From NCBI RefSeq assembly GCF_000719705.1, contig NZ_JOHO01000035.1:1-64000 (forward strand): a DNA stretch of 64,000 nucleotides. The letters are read 5' to 3'. Source of the DNA: Streptomyces sp. NRRL S-350 (GTDB lineage Bacteria; Actinomycetota; Actinomycetes; Streptomycetales; Streptomycetaceae). Each line of letters starts with the position of its first letter. Position 1 is the first letter of the stretch. This document shows, in pieces, positions 8,342 to 16,010 of this stretch. Under the pieces are notes generated by a model that ran no database searches, was not told where the DNA came from, and saw nothing but the letters and a program-made list of their open reading frames with translations. Position numbers and translations under genes: made by a program.

Positions 8342-8561
8342 ATGAGCTCGTCTCATGGGGCTGGTGCATGAGGTCGTCTCATGGGGGCGTCCATGAGTTT
8401 GTCGCATGACAGAGGCGCATGGGCTTTTCTCATGGGGCCGTCCATGAGCCCGTCTCATGACAGGGGTACATGAGCTTGTCTCATGGCAAGGGTGCATGAG
8501 GTCATCTCATGGGCTCGCACATGAGCGTGTCTCATGACGTCGGCGGATGAGGCGGCCTCAC
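8342..8561. repeat. array of nine palindromic 15-bp units, ~25.6-bp period
   Basis: Consensus ATGAG-N5-CTCAT, usually flanked as C...G. Units start at 8342, 8368, 8393, 8419, 8444, 8470, 8496, 8521 and 8547, so spacing alternates 25 and 26 bp (one 26/26). Units 1, 2, 5, 6, 7 and 8 have perfect arms; 3, 4 and 9 each have one mismatch. The inner five bases usually end GT. The two arms of a unit are 10 bp apart centre to centre. Spacers of 10-11 bp are partly conserved: after units 2 and 4, GGGG(G/C)CGTCC; after 3 and 5, GACAG(A/G)GG. The array sits between the 3' ends of two convergent genes and is less GC-rich than its surroundings. Not a CRISPR: spacers are far too short. Confidence 0.95.
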
Positions 8562-8602
8562 AGCGCCCCGGGGGGAGGTCGGTTCACGAGGCCGGGGCCC
8601 GG

Positions 8603-9379
8603 TCAGCGGATGGCGGCCTGCCAGTCCGCGGGTCCGCTCGCCGGGAGGTGGGCGGGCAGGCCAGGGGTCCAGCGTTTGGTGCCGTCCGGCAGGACGGCGA
8701 GTGCCTCGATGCCGGGTTGGCGGGCGGCCCAGGTGAGGGCGCGGTCCGGGCCCATGGCGAAGGCGGCGGTGGCCCAGGCGTCGGTGCGGGCGATGCCGGT
8801 GCCCGGGGCGCCGACGAGCGTGAGGGAGGCCAGGCCGGTGGCCGGGCGGCCGGTGTGCGGATCGAGGATGTGCGCGCCGCGTTCGGCGGTGCCCGAGGTG
8901 GCCACGGCGAGGCCGCTGCCGGCCAGGACGGCGGCGAGCAGGCCCGGTCGGCCGGGGTCGGCGATGCCGATCCGCCACGGTCCGCCGCTCGTCTGCACGT
9001 CCCCGCCGCCGCTGACGCAGTACTGCCGGGCGCCGGTGGAGTGCAGCAGGGCCGCCGCCTCCTCGACCGCCCACCCCTTGACCCAGCCGCTGGGGTCGAG
9101 CCGGCCGCCGGGCCGCTCGGTGAACCAGCCACCGGTCTCCTCGGCCACCCGGCGGCAGTCGGCGAGCACGGTGAGGACGTCCGGATCGCAGTCGTCCAGG
9201 GCCAGTTCCCCCCGGTCGAGGCGGCTGATGTCGCTCTCCGGCCGGTAGGGGGAGAACACCGCGTCGATGCGGTGCAGCCGCTCGGCGATCCGGTCGAGCA
9301 CGGCGGTGGTGCCCGGGCGGGGGTCGCGGACGGCGATCGAGAAGACGGTGCCCATCACGGGTTCGGCGTGGCGCAGCAC
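8603..9379 (-). CDS. apbE: FAD:protein FMN transferase (ApbE-type)
   Basis: A 258-residue flavin transferase that would attach FMN from FAD to a Thr/Ser of a target protein. All family hallmarks are present: 'MGTVFSI' near the start, 'SGWVKGWAVEEAA', 'CVSGGGDVQ', 'TSGTAERGAHILDPHTGRPATG' split across the metal/FAD site, and 'TDAWATAAFAMG'. It lacks an obvious lipoprotein signal and is shorter than classical ApbE (about 330-350), as is common for actinobacterial forms. Its likely substrate is encoded 6 bp upstream, the FMN-binding protein at 9386-9940. It is the last gene of a three-gene leftward redox operon. Confidence 0.93.
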   Translation of the reverse strand: MLRHAEPVMGTVFSIAVRDPRPGTTAVLDRIAERLHRIDAVFSPYRPESDISRLDRGELALDDCDPDVLTVLADCRRVAEETGGWFTERPGGRLDPSGWVKGWAVEEAAALLHSTGARQYCVSGGGDVQTSGGPWRIGIADPGRPGLLAAVLAGSGLAVATSGTAERGAHILDPHTGRPATGLASLTLVGAPGTGIARTDAWATAAFAMGPDRALTWAARQPGIEALAVLPDGTKRWTPGLPAHLPASGPADWQAAIR

Positions 9380-9385
9380 GGTGCC

Positions 9386-9940
9386 TCAGCCCTTGGCCCG
9401 GTCGAGGGCGCTCTGCAGCGAGCGGATGTAGCCGTCGCTGGTGTAGGTGGCGCCGGTGACCACGTCGATCCCGGCGTTCTGCGCGGAGATCGCCTCCTGG
9501 TTGAGGACGGGCAGGGCGGAGGTGTTGATCTCGCGGTCGCGCCGCTCGGCATTGGGGTACTTGACCACGTCGACGGCGGTGATCCGGCTGCCCGCGAGGG
9601 TGACCTGGACCTGTACCGGGCCGTAGCGCGTGTTGACGGTGTCGCCGCTGACCTTCCGGGTGGCACCGGCGGCGGCGGCCGACGACTGGCCGGCCGACCC
9701 GGGCGGAGCCGCCGACGCGGACGGCGCCGCGGAGCCGGCCGACCCGGGCGGGGCCGCCGACGCGGCGCCGGTGGGGGCGTTCGACGGCACCGAGACGTCG
9801 GAACCGGCGCCGGGGGCGGCTCCGGCACCCGCCCCGGAGCTGATCACCGGGGCCGGCCCGGCCGCGTCGTGCGGTTTGAGGGACAGCAGCAGCACCACCC
9901 CGGCGGCGGTGGCGGCGCTGGTGACAACGGCTCTGCGCAT
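9386..9940 (-). CDS. secreted/anchored FMN-binding domain protein, probable ApbE substrate
   Basis: 184 residues: an N-terminal hydrophobic signal or anchor (about 5-22), a long Ala/Gly/Ser/Pro-rich linker (~27-93) with repeated 'APPGSAG' units, then a FMN_bind domain (~100-184). The domain ends with 'DVVTGATYTSDGY', matching the flavinylation motif Dxx(S/T)GAT(x)(S/T); Thr165 is the expected FMN attachment site. Family members shuttle electrons outside the membrane. Gene order (ferric-reductase-like, FMN-binding, ApbE) and close spacing argue for one electron-transfer chain. The linker would let the flavin domain reach across the envelope. Confidence 0.9.
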   Translation of the reverse strand: MRRAVVTSAATAAGVVLLLSLKPHDAAGPAPVISSGAGAGAAPGAGSDVSVPSNAPTGAASAAPPGSAGSAAPSASAAPPGSAGQSSAAAAGATRKVSGDTVNTRYGPVQVQVTLAGSRITAVDVVKYPNAERRDREINTSALPVLNQEAISAQNAGIDVVTGATYTSDGYIRSLQSALDRAKG

Positions 9941-9977
9941 GGACGTGACACTCCTCGGGGGCAGGGGGATTTCCGTA

Positions 9978-11426
9978 TCAGAGGGAAAAGCTCTCGTGGT
10001 GGATGCGGCCGGGCCGCACCCCGGCCGCCCGCAGCGCGCGGACGGCCTCGTCGGCGAGGGTCTGCGGGCCGCACAGGTAGACCTCGTGCTCGGCGAGGTG
10101 GGGGACGAGTCGGGCGAGGGCGGCTCCGAGGTCGCCGACCTGCTCCCGCGAGCCGAGCAGCTCGTGCACGACCGCGCCGCGCCGCCGGGCGACGTCGGCC
10201 AGCTCCGCCCGGAACAGCAGGTCCTCCGGCCGACGGGCGCGTTGGACCAGCGTCAGCTCGCCCGGCAGCGTCTCGAACAGCGCCCGCAGCGGGGTGATCC
10301 CGACACCGGCCCCGAGCAGCAGGACCCGGCGCTGCCGCAGTCGTCGCCCAGTGAACGCGCCGTACGGCCCCTCGGCCCGCACCTTGGTGCCGGGGCGGAG
10401 GGCGGCCACGGCGGCGCTGTGCCCGCCCAGGTCCTTGACGGTGAAGCGCAGGAACTGCGGGTGCGGTGGCGCGGAGAGCGAGTACGGGTTGGCGGCCCAG
10501 CGCAGGCCTGGTGCCTGGAACTGGAGGCGGAAGAACTGCCCGGGTTCGGCGCGCAGTCCGTCCAACTGCCGGCCGGTCAGGAACAGCGACACCACGCCGG
10601 GGCCCTCGGGCCGTATCTCGGCGACCTGCAGCCCGTGCCGCCGGTCGAGCAGCCACGGCCGGGCGAGCCGGTACCAGCCGAGCAGTGCCGCCGTCCCGAA
10701 GTAGAGCGCGTACCAGGCGGCGCGGCCGGGGCCGCCGCCGAGGTCGGCGCCGGTGGCGAGCTGGTGGGAGAAGGCGAGCGCCACCGCCAGGTAGGTGGCG
10801 AGGTGCAGGTAGTACCAGGCTTCGTACGGGAGCCGGCGGCGCGCGGCCCGGGCGGAGACGGCGCCGGTGCCGAGCAGTAGCAGCGTGCCGAGCGTGGCCT
10901 TGATCATCTCTGGGTAGTGGAAGACGATCTCCACGCCCTCGCCGAGCAGGCCGCGCCCGTCGGTCAGCGCGTAGCCCCAGACGATCGTCAGCACGTGCAC
11001 CGAGACGGCGGCGACCATCCAGCGGCCGCCGAAGGCGTGCCAGCGCGCCAGCCGGTCCGCGCCGACCCCGCGCTCCAGCGGGGGCAGCCGGGCCATCAGC
11101 AGGAGCAGCACCGGGGCGGCGTACCCGGCGAGCAGTCCGGTGATCCGGCCGGCGCCGGTGAGCCAGCCGGCCGCGCCGACGACCGCCGGGGTGCCCGTCC
11201 ACCACAGCGCGAGCACCCCGAGCGCGCCCACGGCGATCAGCCCGAGCGCGACGGCCGGGTCGAGGACGAGCGGCGGCCGCGGCGCCGCCCGGTGCCCGCG
11301 GCCTGCGGGCGCCCGCCCGGGCTGCCCTGCGCCGGGGCGCCCAGCTCCGGGCTGCCCTGCTCGGGGGCGCCCAGCTCCGGCGCGCGGTGAACCGGGCTGC
11401 GGCTTCGGTGCGGCGGCAGTGGTCAT
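9978..11426 (-). CDS. ferric-reductase-like transmembrane flavocytochrome
   Basis: I start at ATG 11426, preceded by GAGGAGG, giving 482 residues. The first ~55 are a Gly/Pro/Arg/Ala-rich cytoplasmic tail. Residues ~60-245 hold about six hydrophobic segments with His pairs suitable for b hemes ('RWHAFGGRW', 'VHVLTIVWG', 'YYLHLATYLAV', 'FSHQL'). The C-terminal half is a ferredoxin-reductase module: FAD site 'PGQFFRLQF...NPYSLS', NAD(P) site 'LLLGAGVGITPLRALF', and terminal 'YLCGPQTL'. It would move electrons from NAD(P)H across the membrane, plausibly to the flavinylated partner encoded next. It lies divergent from a two-component system 228 bp away. Confidence 0.9.
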   Translation of the reverse strand: MTTAAAPKPQPGSPRAGAGRPRAGQPGAGRPGAGQPGRAPAGRGHRAAPRPPLVLDPAVALGLIAVGALGVLALWWTGTPAVVGAAGWLTGAGRITGLLAGYAAPVLLLLMARLPPLERGVGADRLARWHAFGGRWMVAAVSVHVLTIVWGYALTDGRGLLGEGVEIVFHYPEMIKATLGTLLLLGTGAVSARAARRRLPYEAWYYLHLATYLAVALAFSHQLATGADLGGGPGRAAWYALYFGTAALLGWYRLARPWLLDRRHGLQVAEIRPEGPGVVSLFLTGRQLDGLRAEPGQFFRLQFQAPGLRWAANPYSLSAPPHPQFLRFTVKDLGGHSAAVAALRPGTKVRAEGPYGAFTGRRLRQRRVLLLGAGVGITPLRALFETLPGELTLVQRARRPEDLLFRAELADVARRRGAVVHELLGSREQVGDLGAALARLVPHLAEHEVYLCGPQTLADEAVRALRAAGVRPGRIHHESFSL

Positions 11427-11654
11427 CGGTAGCCTCCTCAGCGCCAGGCGGCGAGTGCCGCCGAGGCGGACCACGATCGCACCGCAAGCTCTGAGCCACC
11501 TCTGAGCGGGCCCGGCCGCCGGACCCCCGTCGCGACCACATCCTCGCAGTTCAGAGCGGTTGTGGCGGCCTACGAACGAGTCGCAGAGGTCTCACGGGTT
11601 TCTCATCGCGGCGGTGCAGGATGAAGGCCTCGCCGTACGACCCGAGGGAGCACC

Positions 11655-12371
11655 ATGGACGACACCGCCGACCGCCCGGAGTGGCGCGTCCTGGTCGTCG
11701 ACGACGAGCCGGACCTGGTCGAGGTGGTCTGCGGCGCCGTCCGCTACGAGGGCTGGCAGGCGCGCGGCGCGACCACCGGCCTGGCCGCCGTCGAAGCCGC
11801 CGCGGCCTGGCGGCCGCACGCCGTGGTGCTCGACGTGATGCTGCCGGACCTCGACGGCCTGGAGGTGCTGCGCCGCCTCCACGCGGAGCAGCCCGAGGTG
11901 CGGGTGCTCTTCCTCACCGCCCGGGACGCCGTCGAGGAGCGGATCGCGGGCATCGCGGCCGGCGGCGACGACTACGTGACCAAGCCGTTCAGCCTGGCCG
12001 AGGTGGTCGTCCGGCTGCGCGGGCTGCTGCGCCGGGCCGCCCCTCCCGTCGCGCCGCGGCAGCCGCCCCCGCACGCGCTGGTGCTCGGCGACCTCGTCCT
12101 GGACGACCGCGCCCGCGAGGTGACCCGAGGCGGCGGAACCATCGAACTCAGCCCGACCGAGTACGCGCTGCTCGCCCACCTGATGCGCCACCCCCGCCAG
12201 GTGCTCAGCAAGGCGCAGATCCTGGACGCGGTCTGGTCGTACGACTTCGGCGGCCAGGCGCACATCGTCGAGCTGTACATCAGCTACCTGCGCAAGAAGG
12301 TGGACGCGGGCCGCAGTCCGATGATCCACACGGTGCGCGGCGCGGGGTACCTCATCAAAGCCGCGCCGTGA
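11655..12371 (+). CDS. OmpR/PhoB-family response regulator
   Basis: 238 residues. Receiver domain: acidic pair 'VVDDEPD' near residue 14, phospho-acceptor Asp in 'VVLDVMLPDLDG' (~57), Thr in 'FLTARD', Lys in 'YVTKPFSLAEV'. The C-terminal winged helix (~143-236) has 'LSPTEYALLAHLMRHPRQVLSKAQIL' and 'VELYISYLRKKVD...IHTVRGAGYLI', textbook Trans_reg_C. The stop overlaps the kinase start (GTGA). Divergent placement from the redox operon makes that operon its most likely target, but no operator repeats were identified in the 228-bp gap. Confidence 0.95.
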   Translation: MDDTADRPEWRVLVVDDEPDLVEVVCGAVRYEGWQARGATTGLAAVEAAAAWRPHAVVLDVMLPDLDGLEVLRRLHAEQPEVRVLFLTARDAVEERIAGIAAGGDDYVTKPFSLAEVVVRLRGLLRRAAPPVAPRQPPPHALVLGDLVLDDRAREVTRGGGTIELSPTEYALLAHLMRHPRQVLSKAQILDAVWSYDFGGQAHIVELYISYLRKKVDAGRSPMIHTVRGAGYLIKAAP

Positions 12372-13903
12372 GCCCCCGCGACGGGAGGTCCAGCCCCCGC
12401 ACCGTGAGCCCCCGCACCAGGAGCGCCCGCCCCGGAAGCCCCCGCACCCTGCGGGCCCGCGCCGCCGGGCTGGCCCCGCGCACCCTGCGGGCCCGCCTGA
12501 TCGCCGGCCTGCTGGTGCTCCTCGTCGTCACCTGTGCCGCCGTCGGGTTCGCCACCACCGCCGCGCTGCGCCACTTCCTGGTCGACCGCCTCGACCAGCA
12601 GCTCGCCGAATCCGGCGGCCGCTACGCCGCGAGCCTGGAGCACACCGGCCAGGGCGCCGGCCCCGACACCCGGGCGCAGACCCCGGGCACCCTCGGCGTA
12701 CGGCTGCTCGGCGGCCGGGTCACGGCGGCGGGCGTCGTCGACGGTGATGCCGACGACACGGACGGCCCCGACGACCAGGACGACCGGATCACCTTCACCC
12801 CCGCCCAGCAGCGCGTGCTCGCGGCCCTGCCGGTCGGCGGCCCGGCCGGGGCCCTCGACCTCGGCCGGGTGCAGGGCCACTACCGGGTCCGGGCGGTCGC
12901 CGGGCGGGACGGCGACGTGCTGGTCAGCGGCCTGCCGCTGCGCCCCGCCGAGGACACCGTCCGGAGGCTGGAGACCCTGGAACTGATGGTCTTCGCGATC
13001 GCCGTCGTGGCAGCCGGCGCCGCCGGGGCGCTCTGGGTCCGCTGGTCGCTGCGCCCGTTGCGGCGGGTGGTGGGCATGGCCGAGCGGGTCAGCGCGATGC
13101 CGCTCGCCAGCGGCGAGGTCCTGCTGGCCGAACGCGTGCCGGACGACGACCCGCGCACCGAGGTGGGCCGGGTCGGCGCGGCACTCAACCGGATGCTCGG
13201 CCACGTCGGGGACGCCCTGAGCCGCCGCCACGCCGTCGAGGCGCGGCTGCGCGCCTTCGCCGCCGACGCCAGTCACGAACTGCGCACCCCGGTCGCGGCG
13301 GTCCGCGGCCACGCCGAACTGGCTCTGCGCCACCCCGGGGACGTCCCGGCGCCCGTGCGGCACTCGCTGGAGCGGATCGACGCCGAGGCGCTGCGGATGG
13401 GGGCGATCGTCGAGGACCTGCTGCTGTTGGCCCGGTTGGACGCCGGCCGGCCGCTCGCGGAGGAGGAGGTGGACCTGACCCGCATCGCCCTCAACGCCGT
13501 CGCCGACGCCCGCGCCGCCGGGCCGGACCACCGCTGGCGCCTCGCACTGCCCGAGGAGCCGGTCCTGCTCCGCGGCGACGAGCACCGGCTGAGCCAGGTG
13601 GCCGCCAACCTGCTGGCCAACGCCCGCACCCACACCCCGCCCGGAACCGAGGTCCGGCTCCAACTCGAACGGGTGGGCGGACAGGTCGAGTTGAGCGTCA
13701 CCGACGACGGCCCGGGGATCGCGCCGGAGCTGCTCGACCGGGTCTTCGAGCGTTTCGTCCGCGGCGATCGGGCCCGCTCGCGCGCCACCGGGTCGACCGG
13801 GTTGGGGCTGGCGATCGTCCGGGCCGTCGTTCAGGCGCACGGCGGCAGGGTGGACGCGGCCAGTCGGCCCGGCCGCACCGTGTTCACGGTCCGGCTGCCG
13901 TGA
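12368..13903 (+). CDS. HAMP-containing sensor histidine kinase
   Basis: The start GTG overlaps the regulator stop by 4 bp and gives 511 residues. The N-terminal ~42 residues are Arg/Ser/Pro-rich repeats of 'SPRT' and 'RTLRAR'; a later start is possible. TM1 is about 44-66 and an extracytoplasmic sensor of ~130 residues follows, with an acidic patch of Asp residues near 'DGDADDTDG'. TM2 is 'LMVFAIAVVAAGAAGALWV', then HAMP, HisKA with 'ASHELRTPVAAVRGH' (phospho-His), and HATPase_c with 'NLLANARTHTPPG', 'DDGPGIAPE' and 'GSTGLGLAIVRAVVQAHGG'. It should phosphorylate the regulator encoded before it. Confidence 0.93.
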   Translation: MSPRDGRSSPRTVSPRTRSARPGSPRTLRARAAGLAPRTLRARLIAGLLVLLVVTCAAVGFATTAALRHFLVDRLDQQLAESGGRYAASLEHTGQGAGPDTRAQTPGTLGVRLLGGRVTAAGVVDGDADDTDGPDDQDDRITFTPAQQRVLAALPVGGPAGALDLGRVQGHYRVRAVAGRDGDVLVSGLPLRPAEDTVRRLETLELMVFAIAVVAAGAAGALWVRWSLRPLRRVVGMAERVSAMPLASGEVLLAERVPDDDPRTEVGRVGAALNRMLGHVGDALSRRHAVEARLRAFAADASHELRTPVAAVRGHAELALRHPGDVPAPVRHSLERIDAEALRMGAIVEDLLLLARLDAGRPLAEEEVDLTRIALNAVADARAAGPDHRWRLALPEEPVLLRGDEHRLSQVAANLLANARTHTPPGTEVRLQLERVGGQVELSVTDDGPGIAPELLDRVFERFVRGDRARSRATGSTGLGLAIVRAVVQAHGGRVDAASRPGRTVFTVRLP

Positions 13904-13975
13904 TGGCTCCTTGACGGCTCCCTGATGGCTCACGGTCCGGCTGCCGTGGTGGCTCGCGGTCCGGCTGCCGTGGCT
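13885..13975. repeat. three copies of a 21-24-bp repeat spanning a convergent gene junction
   Basis: The last codons of the kinase gene (CACGGTCCGGCTGCCGTG, 13885-13902) recur at 13931-13948 and, with one change, at 13955-13972. The second and third copies lie inside the convergent regulator gene and encode its terminal Ala/Gly/Pro/Thr tail. Confidence 0.85.
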
Positions 13976-15015
13976 GCGGGCAGCGCTGCCGAGCGTGCCT
14001 CCGTAGTGTCCGTCGGAGCTCCGGCGGTCGTCCGGAAGCGCTGCCGGTAGTCGGTCGGCGTGGTGTCGAGCCGACGGCGGAACGCGCGGACGAGCGTGTC
14101 GGTGGTGCCGAACCCGCAGGCAGCGGCGATGCGTTCGAGTGTGGCGTCGCCGGACTCCAGCTGGTGGCGGGCGAGTTCGACCCGGGCCGACTCGATGTAG
14201 GCGCTCGGCGTGGTGCCCAGCTCGGTCTTGAAGATGCGGGTCAACTGCCGTTCGCTGACGTGGGCGTGGGCGGCGAGATCCGGGACGGTGAGCCGGCCGG
14301 AGAGGTTGCGCAGGATGTGGTGGCGCAGCTCCTCGATCCGCCGGGTGGTCGAGACCGGCTCCAACGGGACGCTGAACTGGCTCTGGCCGCTGGGGCGTTT
14401 GAGGTACATCACCAGCTGGCGGGCGACGCGCAGGGCCAGCTCCTCGCCGAAGTCGTCGGCGACCAGGGCGAGCGAGAGGTCCAGGCAGGCACTGATGCCG
14501 GCGCCGGTCCAGACGTCGCCCGCGCGGATGAAGATCGGATCGGCGTCCACCTCGATCTCCGGGTGCTCGGCGGCGAGTTGGCCGGCCGTGGACCAGTGCG
14601 TGGTGGCACGCCGACCGTCCAGCAGTCCGGCGGCGGCGAGCAGGTGGGCGCCGACGCAGACGCTCGCCACCCGGCGGGAGCGCGCGGCCAGCGTGCGGAC
14701 CCGGTCGACCACCGCCGGGTCGGTGAGCGCGCGGACCCGGCGGCGGTCGTCCAGCTCGACCGAGCCGGGCACCAGCAGGGTGTCGATCCCGCCGCGCGCC
14801 GCCTCGTCGAAGGTGACGTCGGGCAGGATGCGCACGCCCGCCGCGGTGGTGACCGGGGCGAGGGTCTCGGCGGCGAGGACGACCCGGTAGCCGGCGGCGT
14901 CGTCGGTTTCCCGCCGCACCAGCGAGAACACCTCGGGCGGCCCGGTCACGTCGAGCAGGTCGACACCCTCGAACAGGACGATGACGATCAGCCGTTGCGC
15001 GGGTCCGGTTTCCAT
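13930..15015 (-). CDS. GlxA-type regulator: DJ-1/PfpI domain plus AraC helix-turn-helix
   Basis: 361 residues. N-terminal DJ-1/PfpI amidase-like domain (~9-195) with 'VDLLDVTGPPEVF' and the nucleophile-elbow segment 'RVASVCVGAHLLAAAGLLDGRRATTHW' containing the conserved Cys. C-terminal AraC module (~225-325) has 'LTVPDLAAHAHVSERQLTRIFK' and 'LERIAAACGFGTTDTLVRAFRR', the two HTH units. The last ~30 residues are low-complexity and come from the local DNA repeat. It is divergent from an isochorismatase-fold hydrolase, the classic arrangement for GlxA-type regulators of amide or nitrile metabolism. A good RBS (GAGGGAGGG) precedes the ATG. Confidence 0.92.
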   Translation of the reverse strand: METGPAQRLIVIVLFEGVDLLDVTGPPEVFSLVRRETDDAAGYRVVLAAETLAPVTTAAGVRILPDVTFDEAARGGIDTLLVPGSVELDDRRRVRALTDPAVVDRVRTLAARSRRVASVCVGAHLLAAAGLLDGRRATTHWSTAGQLAAEHPEIEVDADPIFIRAGDVWTGAGISACLDLSLALVADDFGEELALRVARQLVMYLKRPSGQSQFSVPLEPVSTTRRIEELRHHILRNLSGRLTVPDLAAHAHVSERQLTRIFKTELGTTPSAYIESARVELARHQLESGDATLERIAAACGFGTTDTLVRAFRRRLDTTPTDYRQRFRTTAGAPTDTTEARSAALPAATAAGPRATTAAGP

Positions 15016-15031
15016 CAGCGCCCTCCCTCGA

Positions 15032-15066
15032 TGTCGGAATCTGCAGGTTAGACGACATTGCCGACA
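15032..15066. promoter_or_regulatory. candidate operator in the GlxA/hydrolase divergent gap
   Basis: TGTCGG (15032-15037) and CCGACA (15061-15066) form an inverted repeat in the 143-bp divergent gap. A direct CGACA repeat (CGACA-TTGC-CGACA) overlaps the right half. Position and symmetry suit the AraC-type regulator next door; binding is inferred. Confidence 0.35.
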
Positions 15067-15158
15067 CGCGCGGGGCGCCCGTAGCGTTTCCGGAGGCAGG
15101 CCGCACCAGGCGTGACCTGCGAAAACCCCACCCCTCGTACGTGAAAGGCGGCACCGTT

Positions 15159-15749
15159 GTGCCCACGACGACCCTGCGCACCCTCAACGGACTCGACGAC
15201 GAACCCGCATCGCTCGGTGACTCGACGCTGATCCTGGTCGACTACCAGAACACCTATGTGCGCGGCGTGATGGAGCTGACGGGCTGGCAGGAGGCGCTGG
15301 ACGCCGCCGCCGACCTGCTCGGCCGGGCCCGGGCGGCCGGCGCCACCGTCATCCACGTGATCAACGACGGCGGCGAGGGCACCCCGTACGACATCCGGAC
15401 CGAGATCGGCCGGATCCACCCGAGCGTGGCCCCGGCCGAGGGCGAGCGGGTGGTGGTCAAGCAGGCGCCGGACGCCTTCGTCGGCACCGACCTGGGCGGC
15501 CTGGTCGAGGCGGCCGGCCACCGGGACGTCGTCGTCGCCGGGTTCATGACCCACATGTGCGTCGCCTTCACCACGGCGGGCGCCTTCCTGCGCGGCAACC
15601 GGCCGACCGTCGTCGCCGCCGCCTGCGCCACCCGGCCGCTGCAGTCGGCGGGCAGCGAGCTGACCGCCGCCCAGGTGCACCGCGGCGCGCTGGCGACGAT
15701 CGGGGACCTGTACGGGGTGGTGGTGGAATCCCCGGCGGACCTGGGCTGA
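15159..15749 (+). CDS. isochorismatase-family cysteine hydrolase
   Basis: I choose GTG 15159 (AAAGGCGG just upstream), giving 196 residues. The fold is clear: 'STLILVDYQNTYV' with the catalytic Asp, 'RAAGATVIHVIND', Lys in 'VVVKQAPDAFVGTDL', and the nucleophile region 'VVVAGFMTHMCVAFTTAGAF' where Cys sits in the standard 'MTHMCV' context. The Asp-Lys-Cys triad is therefore complete. Substrates in the family range from isochorismate to nicotinamide and N-carbamoyl amides; this member looks like the generic amidase type. Control by the divergent GlxA-type regulator is likely. Confidence 0.9.
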   Translation: MPTTTLRTLNGLDDEPASLGDSTLILVDYQNTYVRGVMELTGWQEALDAAADLLGRARAAGATVIHVINDGGEGTPYDIRTEIGRIHPSVAPAEGERVVVKQAPDAFVGTDLGGLVEAAGHRDVVVAGFMTHMCVAFTTAGAFLRGNRPTVVAAACATRPLQSAGSELTAAQVHRGALATIGDLYGVVVESPADLG

Positions 15750-15830
15750 GCCGAGCCGAGTCGAGCCCCGCCGGGGCCGGATCGAACCGCGCCGGCCCGC
15801 GATCGCCCCGCCACCGGTCGTCCCGACCGG

Positions 15831-15872
15831 GATCGCCCCGACCCGATCGCCCCGACCCGATCGCCCCGCTCC
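15831..15872. repeat. 14-bp tandem repeat, ~3 copies
   Basis: GATCGCCCCGACCC at 15831-15844 and 15845-15858, and a diverged third copy from 15859. Intergenic, after the isochorismatase-family gene. Confidence 0.75.
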
Positions 15873-16010
15873 CGGGAGGGGGGAGCGGGGTGCGGGCCGG
15901 GTGCGCGGCCAGGGGGTGCGGGCCTGCCCCGCGCCCGGGCAGTCCGCCATGGATTCGGTTCTCGCCGAACAGTCTTGCGGCGACGCCGGTTCCGGGTGAC
16001 GATCGCGACC

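Noticed and set aside
8342..8561. CRISPR array
   Set aside because: The repeats are regularly spaced, but spacers are 10-11 bp and partly conserved, no leader or cas genes are near, and each unit is only a 15-bp palindrome.
12284..15187. Very long open frames on the strand opposite known genes (also at 4822-6849, 21201-24320, 40231-43023)
   Set aside because: In ~73% GC DNA such frames arise by themselves. They mirror recognised genes and show Arg/Pro/His/Gln-rich composition with no family motif.
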